Assembly (NCBI GenBank): GCA_003223065.1
Contig: QHXU01000148.1
Location: 1 to 11,379, forward strand
Direction: 5' to 3'
DNA: 11,379 nucleotides
Source: Acidobacteriota bacterium
GTDB taxonomy: Bacteria > Acidobacteriota > Terriglobia > Bryobacterales > Bryobacteraceae
Part shown: positions 1 to 7,080 of the stretch, in pieces
Layout of the letters: the number at the start of each line of letters is the position of its first letter
Numbering within the stretch: position 1 is the first letter of the stretch
The notes under the pieces: model-generated
What the model was told of the DNA's origin: nothing
Database searches by the model: none
Seen by the model: only the letters and a program-made list of their open reading frames with translations
Translations under genes and position numbers: made by a program

Positions 1-1
1 C

Positions 2-433
2 GCGGATATCATGCGTAAGATCGCGCCGCTCGGACCGGTGTACCAGGCGGGAACATTGTCGGGAAATCCGCTGGCCGTGGCCGCGGGGCTTGCGATCCTG
101 CGATATCTGATGGCGCACCCCGAGGTCTATCAAACGCTCGAAACGCGCGCCACTCAATTGACATCGTGGACGCCTCCAGGCACCAGCGTGAATCGGGCCG
201 GCTCGATGTTCACGTTGTTCTTCGCATCCGAGCCTGTAACTGACTGGAAAATCGCCAAGTTATGTGATGCAGCCCAATTCGGAAAGTTCTTCCATTTCCT
301 GCTTGAGCGCGGCATCTACATCGCGCCTTCCCAGTTCGAATCGGGCTTCGTCTCGATGGCGCACAGCGACGGCGACATCCGCCAGACGGTGGAGGCGGTT
401 CATGAGTTCTTCGCTGCCCGAAGGGCTGTGTGA
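2..433 (+). CDS. hemL: Glutamate-1-semialdehyde 2,1-aminomutase, C-terminal part (5' end outside the window)
   Basis: This is the last 143 residues of the PLP enzyme that turns glutamate-1-semialdehyde into 5-aminolevulinate, the entry step of C5-pathway haem and tetrapyrrole synthesis in the cytosol. The frame is open from base 2, so the start is upstream of the window. The run LGPVYQAGTLSGNPLA is the family signature of the region after the PLP lysine; the lysine itself lies upstream and cannot be checked. The C-terminal stretch HFLLERGIYIAPSQFESGFVS followed by a helix ending HEFFAA is also typical of HemL. The final 32 bases overlap the start of the small downstream gene, suggesting translational coupling. 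A general class III aminotransferase is the only alternative, and the GNPLA and IYIAPSQFE motifs favour HemL strongly. Confidence 0.93.
   Translation, partial: ADIMRKIAPLGPVYQAGTLSGNPLAVAAGLAILRYLMAHPEVYQTLETRATQLTSWTPPGTSVNRAGSMFTLFFASEPVTDWKIAKLCDAAQFGKFFHFLLERGIYIAPSQFESGFVSMAHSDGDIRQTVEAVHEFFAARRAV
391..395 (+). promoter_or_regulatory. Ribosome binding site inside hemL for the small four-cysteine gene
   Basis: The sequence GGAGG sits six bases before the ATG at 402 and lies within the hemL coding sequence. It is what makes the start of the small overlapping gene credible. Confidence 0.55.
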
Positions 434-614
434 CAGCTGCGCCTGGCGCCGTGTGATTCGCTCCGACCGGGGTTCGATGTTCTACCTCTGCGAGCGGTCA
501 CTCACGGATGCGAGCTATCCGAAGTATCCACGGCTACCCGTGCTCACATGCCGCGGATATCAGCGGAGAACAGAGCCCGAGCCGGTTGGTCGCCGAACGC
601 GGGATCAGTCATAG
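402..614 (+). CDS. Small conserved four-cysteine protein (putative zinc-ribbon or metal-binding), unknown function
   Basis: A 70-residue protein, predicted cytosolic, with no signal peptide or membrane segment. Four cysteines lie at residues 10, 13, 30 and 50 in a C-x2-C-x16-C-x19-C layout, which suggests a single bound metal. The central part, with RVIRSDRGSMFYLCERS and then PKYPRLPVL, looks like a conserved domain rather than a chance frame; from memory such short proteins occur in acidobacterial and related genomes as hypothetical proteins, which I cannot verify here. The start was chosen because a GGAGG lies six bases upstream of this ATG; the open frame extends further upstream but only as an alternate frame of hemL. 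It overlaps hemL by 32 bases and the 3' end of the opposing gene by 10. The C-terminal 18 residues are charged and probably disordered. The function is unknown; a link to tetrapyrrole synthesis is only inferred from position. Confidence 0.75.
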   Translation: MSSSLPEGLCDSCAWRRVIRSDRGSMFYLCERSLTDASYPKYPRLPVLTCRGYQRRTEPEPVGRRTRDQS

Positions 615-1399
615 AAAATTTCGAGCTCGAGCGGGGCGCCCGCGCCGCATCCGAGCACTTTCGCGGCGGAAGCCTGGTTCGCCGCGACTTCGAGATACCC
701 CGAGCTGCCCACGATGGCGAACACCTCCCCAAGGGCGGTCTCGGCGTAGTTCAGCGCCAGGCGGCGCACCTGCACCAGCCCAACGCGCAACTCGACCGGC
801 CGTGTTTTCACATCCTGAAACTCATCGATGTGCAGATTGGTGATCAGGTTGCCGAAACGGTCGACCTTAAGAATCGTGCCACCCCAGACTGTGCGCGAGA
901 GCCGCGTTGGCTTTATCAGAAACGAACGCACATAATCGCGAATCGTCTTCCCGAACCGCGCCGGCGGCACCCCGCGCGCGAGGTGCGCGGCGGCCGGGGC
1001 GAACACGTCGCGGCCGTGAAAAGTGCGGCTCACCTCCTTGCGCATCAATTTCGGGTTGGAAATGACCCGCACCTTGTGGCGGGCGCTGTCGTAGATCATC
1101 GAGAGGACGCCGTTGTCCGGCGCGATGAAATAGTGCCCCGCGGCCTCGGCCAAGATCGGACGGCGCGCGCTGCCCACGCCGGGATCGACGACGACCACAT
1201 GAATCGCGCCCTTCGGAAAGTAGCGCCACGCCTGCGCGATCACAAACGCGCCTTCGTTCACCTCGAATGGCGCGATCTCATGCGTGATGTCCACGATCCG
1301 GGCCCGGGGCGCAATGCTGAGAATCACGCCCTTGACGGTGCCGGCGAAATGATCGGCCTGGCCGAAGTCGGTTGTGAGAGTGATCAGGCCGGCAGGCAT
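605..1399 (-). CDS. SAM hydroxide adenosyltransferase (SAM hydrolase, DUF62 / chlorinase-fluorinase superfamily)
   Basis: A 264-residue protein of the family that uses an activated water molecule to split S-adenosylmethionine into adenosine and L-methionine. It is a cytosolic relative of the SAM-dependent fluorinase and chlorinase. The opening ITLTTDFG motif (residues 6-13) and APDNG (93-97) are family hallmarks. The Asp-Arg-His triad described for archaeal members such as PH0463 is present with the right spacing: D72 in VDPGVG, R79 seven residues later, and H128 in FHGRD. The C-terminal domain starts near residue 170 and carries DRFGNLITN (180-188). The length is normal. Presence of the triad argues for hydrolase rather than halogenase activity. 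The ATG at 1399 lies only 17 bases from the divergent desulfurase start, with no clear Shine-Dalgarno sequence. The stop overlaps the opposing four-cysteine gene by 10 bases. Confidence 0.92.
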   Translation of the reverse strand: MPAGLITLTTDFGQADHFAGTVKGVILSIAPRARIVDITHEIAPFEVNEGAFVIAQAWRYFPKGAIHVVVVDPGVGSARRPILAEAAGHYFIAPDNGVLSMIYDSARHKVRVISNPKLMRKEVSRTFHGRDVFAPAAAHLARGVPPARFGKTIRDYVRSFLIKPTRLSRTVWGGTILKVDRFGNLITNLHIDEFQDVKTRPVELRVGLVQVRRLALNYAETALGEVFAIVGSSGYLEVAANQASAAKVLGCGAGAPLELEIFYD

Positions 1400-1405
1400 C
1401 TGTTG

Positions 1406-1440
1406 ATAAAATCGTAGTGATACCTGTGCAGAGATTTTAT
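1406..1440. repeat. Inverted repeat across the divergent start region
   Basis: The octamer ATAAAATC at 1406-1413 is repeated in inverse as GATTTTAT at 1433-1440, with 19 bases between. It straddles the GTG start of the desulfurase and lies just before the start of the opposing DUF62 gene. The first arm contains a -10-like TAAAAT (1407-1412). It could be an operator or a chance match, since the second arm also encodes Phe-Tyr of the conserved desulfurase N-terminus. Confidence 0.3.
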
Positions 1441-2556
1441 TTCGATCACAATGCGACCACGCCCGTCTCGCCCGAGGTGCTGGAAGCCATCGTGCCGGTG
1501 ATGAGCGAAGTGTACGGCAACGCCTCCAGTATCCATTATTTCGGCCAGATGGCGAGGAAGAAGCTGGACGAAGCGCGGCGGCAGGTCGCCACGATGCTCG
1601 GCGCCACGCCGGAAGAAGTAGTGTATACGAGCGGCGGAACAGAGGCCGATAACCTCGCGCTGTTGGGAACGGGGCAGTCCGGACACGCGATCACGACCAC
1701 GGTCGAGCATCCCGCCGTTCTGGCCGCCGGCTCGCAGCTTGCCTCCGTGACGCATGTTCCAGTCGATGGCCGCGGAATTGTGAACCCGGACGACATCCGG
1801 CGGGCGCTGCGGGCGGACACGAAGATTATCAGCGTGATGCACGCCAACAACGAGCTGGGTGTAATTCAACCGCTGGCTGAGATCGCGAAGATCGCGCGCG
1901 AGGCAGAGGTCCTGTTTCATTCCGACGGCGTGCAGGCGGGCGGCAAGATTGCGGTAGACGTGAAGCGCCTGGGCGTCGATATGTATTCGATCAGCGGGCA
2001 CAAGTTTTATGCGCCGAAGGGCGTGGGCGCGCTGTACGTGCGCAAGGGGACGAAGCTGCAGCCGATCCTGCACGGCGGCCATCATGAGCGAGACCTGCGT
2101 CCGGGCACCGAGAACGTGGCAGGCGCCACGGGGCTCGGCCGAGCGGCGCAGTGGATAACGGATCATGGGGCCGAAGAATGGTCCCGCGAGGAGAGTTTGC
2201 GCGACCGGCTGGAGCAAGGAATCCTCGAGCGCATTCCGCATTCGCACGTGAACGGCGCCGGCGCGCCGCGCACGCCCAACACGTCGAATATCCGTTTCGA
2301 CGGAGTGGATAGCGACGCGTTGTTGATCGCGCTCGATCTCCGGGGATTTGCGGTATCGAGCGGCGCGGCGTGTTCGAGCGGCGCGACCGAGCCTTCGCAC
2401 GTGCTCATGGCGATCGGCCTCACGAAGCAGCAGGCACGCTCGAGCCTCCGGTTTTCGCTGGGCCGTTCGAACACGGCGGAGCAGGCCGACGCGCTAATCG
2501 AAGCGGTGGCAGAGAGCGTCGCGCACCTTAGGAAGCTCGCGCCCGCCTATGCCTGA
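1417..2556 (+). CDS. Cysteine desulfurase (IscS/NifS class), probably dedicated to tRNA thiolation
   Basis: A 379-residue PLP enzyme that removes sulfur from L-cysteine, giving alanine and an enzyme persulfide. It has FDHNATTP (9-16), SGGTEADN (72-79), H98 in VEHPA, D170 and Q173 in the cofactor pocket, the PLP lysine K196 in SGHK, and the catalytic C319 in [15 protein letters not shown]. The long loop around the catalytic cysteine is typical of group I desulfurases. The gene overlaps mnmA by eight bases, the arrangement seen for YrvO-MnmA in Bacillus, where the desulfurase serves MnmA directly; the dedicated role here is inferred from that. No IscU, IscA or ferredoxin gene is nearby, which argues against an isc operon. 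The start is a GTG with no clear ribosome binding site; a second in-frame GTG lies nine bases downstream. Confidence 0.95.
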
Positions 2557-3655
2557 GAACACGATCGCCGTCGCCATGTCGGGCGGAGTGGACAGCTCCG
2601 TGGTGGCAGGCATGCTGCACCGCCGCGGAGAGCGCGTCATCGGTCTGACCATGCAGCTGTGGAACCAGCGGCGCCTTCCGGAGCTGGCGCCGGACGGACC
2701 CACCGGGCGCTGCTGCTCGCTCGACGACGTGTACGACGCGCGCCGAGTCGCGCAGCACCTGGGCATCCCCTACTACGTGGTAAATTTCGAGCAGAGTTTC
2801 GAGGATCAGGTGGTAAAGCCGTTCATCGAGGAGTATCTGGCGGGCCGCACGCCCATCCCGTGCACGCTTTGCAACACCTTCATCAAGTTCGACCAGTTTC
2901 TGGAAATGGCGGAGGGCGTGGGCGCCGGGCGGATCGCCACCGGCCACTATGCGCAGGCCGGTTGGAATCCGGACATCGGCCGCTGGGAGATGCGCCGCAG
3001 CGTGGATCGCGCGCGGGACCAGACGTATTTCCTGTGCGGCTTGCGGCAGGACCAACTTGCGCGGACCATCTTTCCGCTGGGCGCCATGGAGAAACCGGCC
3101 GTGCGCGGAATGGCGCGCGAGCTCGGCATCCCCACGGCGGAAAAGCCGGACAGCCAGGAAATCTGCTTCGTGCCAAATGGCGACTACGCGGCGTTCATCG
3201 ACGCCTATTTCCGCGAGCGCGGGATCACGCCGGAGGAAACCCGAGGCGAGCTGGTAACAGCGGAGGGCCGGGTGGTGGGCGAGCACTCCGGCGTGCATCA
3301 CTTCACGGTGGGACAGCGGCGCGGCCTCGGCATCGCCGCCGGGGAGCCGCTGTACGTCATCGCGACCGAGCCGGCCGCGCGGCGCGTGGTGGTCGGGCGA
3401 AATGATGAACTGCTGCGCACGACGATGCGTGTGAAGGACGTTAACTGGATCTCGATCGCGCCGCCGGACGTGCCGGTGCGCGCGGAAGTAAAAATCCGGA
3501 ACAAGCACGTGGCCGCGCCGGCGACCTTGACTCCGGAGTCTGATCCGCCCGGCATAGTGGTTCATTTCGACCGGCCGCAGCGCGCTGTTACGCCGGGCCA
3601 GGGAGCGGTGTTCTACTCGGGCGACCTGGTGCTGGGCGGCGGCTGGATCGAGTGA
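2549..3655 (+). CDS. mnmA: tRNA-specific 2-thiouridylase MnmA
   Basis: A 368-residue ATP-dependent enzyme that puts sulfur on C2 of the wobble uridine (U34) of Lys, Glu and Gln tRNAs. The PP-loop SGGVDS at 11-16 adenylates the uridine. The catalytic cysteine C108 lies in PCTLCN and the second, C206, in SQEICF. The tRNA-binding [11 protein letters not shown] (252-262) and a C-terminal beta-barrel ending [11 protein letters not shown] complete the normal architecture. A third cysteine, C105, takes the place of the aspartate that E. coli MnmA has three residues before its first catalytic cysteine. The ATG overlaps the end of the desulfurase gene, which supplies the sulfur. The stop overlaps the next gene through a GTGA junction, so the three genes are probably co-translated. 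Confidence 0.97.
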   Translation: MPENTIAVAMSGGVDSSVVAGMLHRRGERVIGLTMQLWNQRRLPELAPDGPTGRCCSLDDVYDARRVAQHLGIPYYVVNFEQSFEDQVVKPFIEEYLAGRTPIPCTLCNTFIKFDQFLEMAEGVGAGRIATGHYAQAGWNPDIGRWEMRRSVDRARDQTYFLCGLRQDQLARTIFPLGAMEKPAVRGMARELGIPTAEKPDSQEICFVPNGDYAAFIDAYFRERGITPEETRGELVTAEGRVVGEHSGVHHFTVGQRRGLGIAAGEPLYVIATEPAARRVVVGRNDELLRTTMRVKDVNWISIAPPDVPVRAEVKIRNKHVAAPATLTPESDPPGIVVHFDRPQRAVTPGQGAVFYSGDLVLGGGWIE

Positions 3656-4503
3656 GAACCGTCGAATACTGGATCGCGCGGCTCGTCCTGGACACGGTGG
3701 CCTGGAAGACTTCGCTCGCCAGATTCTATGTAAAGCTGCTCGACCTCGCGATCCCGCGGCTTCGCAAGACCGCGATCAAGAATCTGGCAATGGCCGGTTT
3801 CGCGGATTGCGACCGGATTGTGGAGGGAGTGTTTCAATCGATCGCGCGGCTCCTGGGGAGCTTCGCGCAATTTACGAAACTCACACCCAAGAACATCGGC
3901 GAGTGGATCCGCTATGACGGGCTCGAAAACTTTCAGGCCGCACTGTCGCGGGGACGCGGCGTGCTGGTGGCGACGGGCCACCTCGGCAACTGGGAACTGA
4001 GCGCGTTCGCGCACGCCTGGATGAGCGCGCCGATGCACGTCGTTGTGCGGCCGCTGGACAACCCCAAAGTCGACGCGCTGGTGGAGCACCGCCGGGCGCT
4101 CTCCGGCAATCACATTATCGAAAAGAAGGACGCCGCACGCGGGATTCTGCGCGCGCTGGCGGCGAATGAGGCGGTCGGGATCCTGATCGACCAGAACACG
4201 TCGCGCGAGGAAGGCGTGTTCGTTGACTTCTTCGGCGTGAAGGCGTGCGCCGGAACCGCTTTCGCCAAGCTGGCGCATCGCAGCGGCGCGGCGGTGGTGC
4301 CGGGCTTCGCGCTATGGTCGAACAGCGAGCAGCGCTACATTCTCCGGTTTCAGCCGCCGGTTGACATGACGGGCGATGTAGCCCAAGACACGCAGCGAAT
4401 CCATGCGCGGCTCGAAGCCGTGATTCGCGAATATCCGGATCAGTGGTTGTGGATTCACCGGCGATGGAAAACACGCCCTCCCGGCGAGCCGCCGATCTAT
4501 TGA
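3652..4503 (+). CDS. LpxL/HtrB-family lipid A biosynthesis (lysophospholipid) acyltransferase
   Basis: A 283-residue acyltransferase of the LpxL/LpxM group, which adds secondary acyl chains to lipid A or a related lipid at the inner membrane's cytosolic face. The catalytic HX4E motif is intact as H110-LGNW-E115 in [15 protein letters not shown] (131-138), IDQN (179-182) and the C-terminal [11 protein letters not shown] (263-273) are characteristic. The N-terminal 35 residues form an amphipathic or weakly hydrophobic segment that could hold it to the membrane, followed by the usual basic stretch with the KNLAMAGF element (43-50). Translation starts at a GTG overlapping the mnmA stop by four bases. 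The exact acceptor cannot be told from sequence; some relatives act on other lysophospholipids. The 3' end overlaps that of the opposing RNase gene by seven bases. Confidence 0.88.
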   Translation: MRTVEYWIARLVLDTVAWKTSLARFYVKLLDLAIPRLRKTAIKNLAMAGFADCDRIVEGVFQSIARLLGSFAQFTKLTPKNIGEWIRYDGLENFQAALSRGRGVLVATGHLGNWELSAFAHAWMSAPMHVVVRPLDNPKVDALVEHRRALSGNHIIEKKDAARGILRALAANEAVGILIDQNTSREEGVFVDFFGVKACAGTAFAKLAHRSGAAVVPGFALWSNSEQRYILRFQPPVDMTGDVAQDTQRIHARLEAVIREYPDQWLWIHRRWKTRPPGEPPIY

Positions 4504-6575
4504 CGTCTGCCTCTCTTTCTGACACGCGGCCGCGAGGGGACGGCCGTCACCAGCGAAAACTGAAGCTTCTTCTCCACCGGGTCCACACGATCGAGCCGCA
4601 CCCGCACGCGGTCTCCGATCGAAAACTCCCGCCCGCCGCGCTCGCCGATGATTTTGCGCGTGTTCTCGTGGTAGCGAAAACGATCACCAGGGAGCATCTC
4701 GAGCGGCACCATCCCTTCAATGAACAGATCTTCGAGCTCGACGAAGAAACCGAAACGCGTGGTGGAGATGATTAACGCAGCGAACTCGTCGCCCACGCGA
4801 CCGGTCATGAACCTTACTTTTTTCCATTCGACCAGTTCGCGCTCGGCTTCCGCGGCGCGGCGCTCGGTCTCCGACGACCACTCCGCGATCCCGCGCAGGT
4901 CCGCCTCGTATCTCCTGCCATCGAGGTGCGCGTCCAGGATCCGGTGGACGACCAGATCAGGATAGCGCCGGATCGGCGAAGTAAAGTGCGTGTAGCTGGG
5001 CGCAGCCAGCGCAAAATGGCCCAGGTTGCGTTCGCTATAGCGCGCCTGTTTCAGCGAACGCAGCATCAGGTAACTGAGGATGCGCTCCTCCGGCTTGCCC
5101 TCGATTTTGGCGACGAGTTTCTGATAATTGCGCGAAGTCAGATTCGGGTTCTCGAGCGCGACGGTTGTTTCCCGGAATCGTTTGACGGGCGCCGGGCCGG
5201 CGCCGAGCGAATATCCGAACTGCGTAGCGATCTCTTCGAACTCGAGCACGCGCTTGGGGTCGGGGCGCTCGTGAATACGAAAAATCATCGGAACGCCGGC
5301 CGCTTCCAGATGCGAGGCCACGGCCTCGTTCGCCGCCAGCATGAACTCCTCGATCAGCCGGTGAGCGATGTTGCGCGGGGCGCGAGTGACGCCGGTCATT
5401 TCGCCGAATTCGTTGAACTCCAGCAGCGGCTCGGGCAGGTCGAAATCGATGGACCCGCGGCGGACCCGCTTGCGGTTCAGGATCAGCGCCAGGTCGCGCA
5501 TCATTTCGAAGCGCCTGGCGAGCCGCGCATAACGATCGCAAAGAGCCGCGTCTCCTTCGAGCACGCCATGAACGGCCGTGTAGGTCATCCGCTCCACGCT
5601 GCGGATCACGCCCCGGGTGAAGCCGCTGGAAACGATGTCGCCGCGAGAATCGATCTCGAGCAGAACCGAAAGCACGAGCCGGTCCTCGTCCGGACGAAGC
5701 GAACACTGGTCGGTCGAAAGCTCCACCGGCAGCATGGGCACGGCGCGGTCGGGAAAGTAGACGCTCGTGCCGCGCAGCGCGGCTTCGCGGTCAATGGGCG
5801 TGCCGGGCCGGACATAGTGGCTCACGTCGGCGATGTGGACCTGCAGCGCATAGTGGCCGTTGTCGAGGCGCTCCACCCAGACCGCGTCATCAAAATCGCG
5901 CGCTGTTTCGCCGTCGATCGTGACGATATCGAGCGGCCGGAAATCGCGGCGCCGCGCGATCTCGCCGGCGGGGATCGGACTGGGAATGGATTGCGCCTGC
6001 TCCAGCACGTCTTCAGGAAAACGGTGCGGGATGTGATGCGCGCGGATCATAATCTCAACGTCGATGCCGAAATCATCGGGGTGACCCAGAATCTCGATGA
6101 CGCGGCCAACCGGCCGGTCGCCGTCGCCGCCGTAGTCGAGAATCTCCGCCGTGACGATAAGGCCTTCGAGATCTTCAGCGGAATGCGGTTCCAGGGACGG
6201 CGCGCCCACACGGTGCACGCTCGCGCCGCCCTTGGGGACCGCGAGACCGTCAGGAATTCGAATCCATTGCCGAATCCGTTCGTCATGCGGAATCACGTAA
6301 TCACCGCCGCGGCGCGCGCGGAATTCGCCGACCACCGATGGATGCGCGCGGCGCAAGACTTGCACGATCTCGCCATGCGCGCGGCCGTCGGAATCGATGC
6401 GCGCGATCCGGGCGACCACACGATCGCCGTGCATCGCGCGTGTGGCGTCTTCCTTTGAGATGTAGATATCGCCCTTGACGCCCTGGACCGGCTCGTCAGG
6501 GATCACGAACGCGTAGCCGTCCCTATGGACACTGAGGCGGCCGCGAACGGTCGGGCGGCGGCTTGGTTTCGCCAC
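4497..6575 (-). CDS. rnr: RNase R / RNase II-family 3'-5' exoribonuclease lacking the N-terminal helix-turn-helix
   Basis: A 692-residue processive, metal-dependent 3'-5' exoribonuclease that degrades mRNA and structured RNA. Cold-shock-like domains occupy roughly residues 9-65 and 80-165. The RNB catalytic domain runs from about 205 to 545, with active-site aspartates D221, D227 and D229 in DGETARDFDDA. YTHFTSPIRRYPDLVVHR (528-545) is the second conserved catalytic segment. An S1 domain follows (about 592-676), then a short very basic tail ([12 protein letters not shown]). E. coli RNase R (813 residues) has an extra N-terminal helix-turn-helix, which is absent here. In-frame TGA and TAA lie six to eleven bases before the GTG at 6575, so the protein cannot be longer. 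Length and N-terminus recall RNase II, but the basic tail and motif wording are more like RNase R. It starts 22 bases from the divergent kinase gene. Confidence 0.93.
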   Translation of the reverse strand: MAKPSRRPTVRGRLSVHRDGYAFVIPDEPVQGVKGDIYISKEDATRAMHGDRVVARIARIDSDGRAHGEIVQVLRRAHPSVVGEFRARRGGDYVIPHDERIRQWIRIPDGLAVPKGGASVHRVGAPSLEPHSAEDLEGLIVTAEILDYGGDGDRPVGRVIEILGHPDDFGIDVEIMIRAHHIPHRFPEDVLEQAQSIPSPIPAGEIARRRDFRPLDIVTIDGETARDFDDAVWVERLDNGHYALQVHIADVSHYVRPGTPIDREAALRGTSVYFPDRAVPMLPVELSTDQCSLRPDEDRLVLSVLLEIDSRGDIVSSGFTRGVIRSVERMTYTAVHGVLEGDAALCDRYARLARRFEMMRDLALILNRKRVRRGSIDFDLPEPLLEFNEFGEMTGVTRAPRNIAHRLIEEFMLAANEAVASHLEAAGVPMIFRIHERPDPKRVLEFEEIATQFGYSLGAGPAPVKRFRETTVALENPNLTSRNYQKLVAKIEGKPEERILSYLMLRSLKQARYSERNLGHFALAAPSYTHFTSPIRRYPDLVVHRILDAHLDGRRYEADLRGIAEWSSETERRAAEAERELVEWKKVRFMTGRVGDEFAALIISTTRFGFFVELEDLFIEGMVPLEMLPGDRFRYHENTRKIIGERGGREFSIGDRVRVRLDRVDPVEKKLQFSLVTAVPSRPRVRKRGRRQ

Positions 6576-6580
6576 GTTCC

Positions 6581-6593
6581 ATTATCATTGATA
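6581..6593. promoter_or_regulatory. Putative back-to-back promoters with an 11-base inverted repeat in the RNase/kinase gap
   Basis: The 22-base divergent gap holds TATCA-T-TGATA (6583-6593), a perfect odd-length inverted repeat. On the minus strand GATAAT (6586-6581) matches a -10 hexamer at five of six positions and lies five bases before the GTG of the RNase gene. On the plus strand TATCAT (6583-6588) lies nine bases before the kinase ATG. No convincing -35 boxes are seen, and any would lie in coding sequence. The positions would give very short leaders or leaderless transcripts. Confidence 0.35.
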
Positions 6594-6597
6594 GGTC

Positions 6598-7080
6598 ATG
6601 GAGCTGAAAGCGATTCGACTGGAAGTCCCGGAAAACGGCAACGTGATCGTCGGCCACAGCCACTTTATCAAAACCGTGGAGGACCTCTACGAGGCGATCG
6701 TAAACACGGTGCCGCAAATGAAGTTCGGAATCGCCTTCAACGAAGCCTCGGGCGCGTGCCTCATCCGGGTCGAGGGAAACGATGCGGACCTGAAGGCGAG
6801 CGCCACGCGCAATGCGCAATCGATCGCCGCCGGGCACACCTTCGTCATCGCGCTGCGCGACGGCTATCCGATCAACGTGCTCAGCCGAATTCGCGAGATC
6901 CCGGAAGTGTGCACCATCTTCTGCGCGACGGCGAACCCGGTGGAGGTAATCGTCACCGAAACGGAGCAGGGACGCGGAGTTCTCGGAGTGATCGACGGAA
7001 GCTCGCCGAAGGGCGTGGAGGCGCAGGCCGACGTCGAGTGGCGTCACGGGCTGCTGCGCAAGATCGGATACAAACGTTAG
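6598..7080 (+). CDS. Adenosine-specific kinase family protein (COG1839/DUF355)
   Basis: A 160-residue cytosolic protein of a small family known mainly from archaea and some bacteria. It is annotated as adenosine-specific kinase, which would convert adenosine plus ATP to AMP. Family landmarks are GHSHFIKTVEDLYEA (19-33), MKFGIAF.EASG (41-52), AGHTFVIALRD..PINVL (78-95) and the very typical PEVCTIFCATANPVEVIV (102-119), then QGRGVLGVIDG (124-134). The length matches the family. At residue 48 this protein has asparagine where, from memory, relatives often have cysteine (FCEASG). The biochemical basis for the kinase name is limited, so the activity is a family-level prediction. A weak AGG lies two bases before the ATG. 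The stop overlaps the opposing isomerase gene by four bases. Confidence 0.88.
   Translation: MELKAIRLEVPENGNVIVGHSHFIKTVEDLYEAIVNTVPQMKFGIAFNEASGACLIRVEGNDADLKASATRNAQSIAAGHTFVIALRDGYPINVLSRIREIPEVCTIFCATANPVEVIVTETEQGRGVLGVIDGSSPKGVEAQADVEWRHGLLRKIGYKR

Noticed and set aside
621..630. Palindrome TCGAGCTCGA sharing a core with the one at 7975-7988
   Set aside because: It lies inside the DUF62 coding sequence and reflects Leu-Glu codons; two short G+C-rich matches are not evidence of a shared site.
548..1417. Open frame of 289 codons on the plus strand
   Set aside because: Antisense to the DUF62 gene, whose catalytic triad and motifs are intact.
1384..2400. Open frame of 338 codons on the minus strand
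   Set aside because: Antisense to the cysteine desulfurase, with no motif of its own.
2528..3565. Open frame of 345 codons on the minus strand
   Set aside because: Antisense to mnmA, which has all family motifs; the frame has shadow-like composition.
4926..6458. A 510-codon open frame on the plus strand
   Set aside because: It is antisense to the RNase gene, whose protein has complete catalytic motifs. The frame stays open because of G+C-rich codon bias and shows no recognisable domain.
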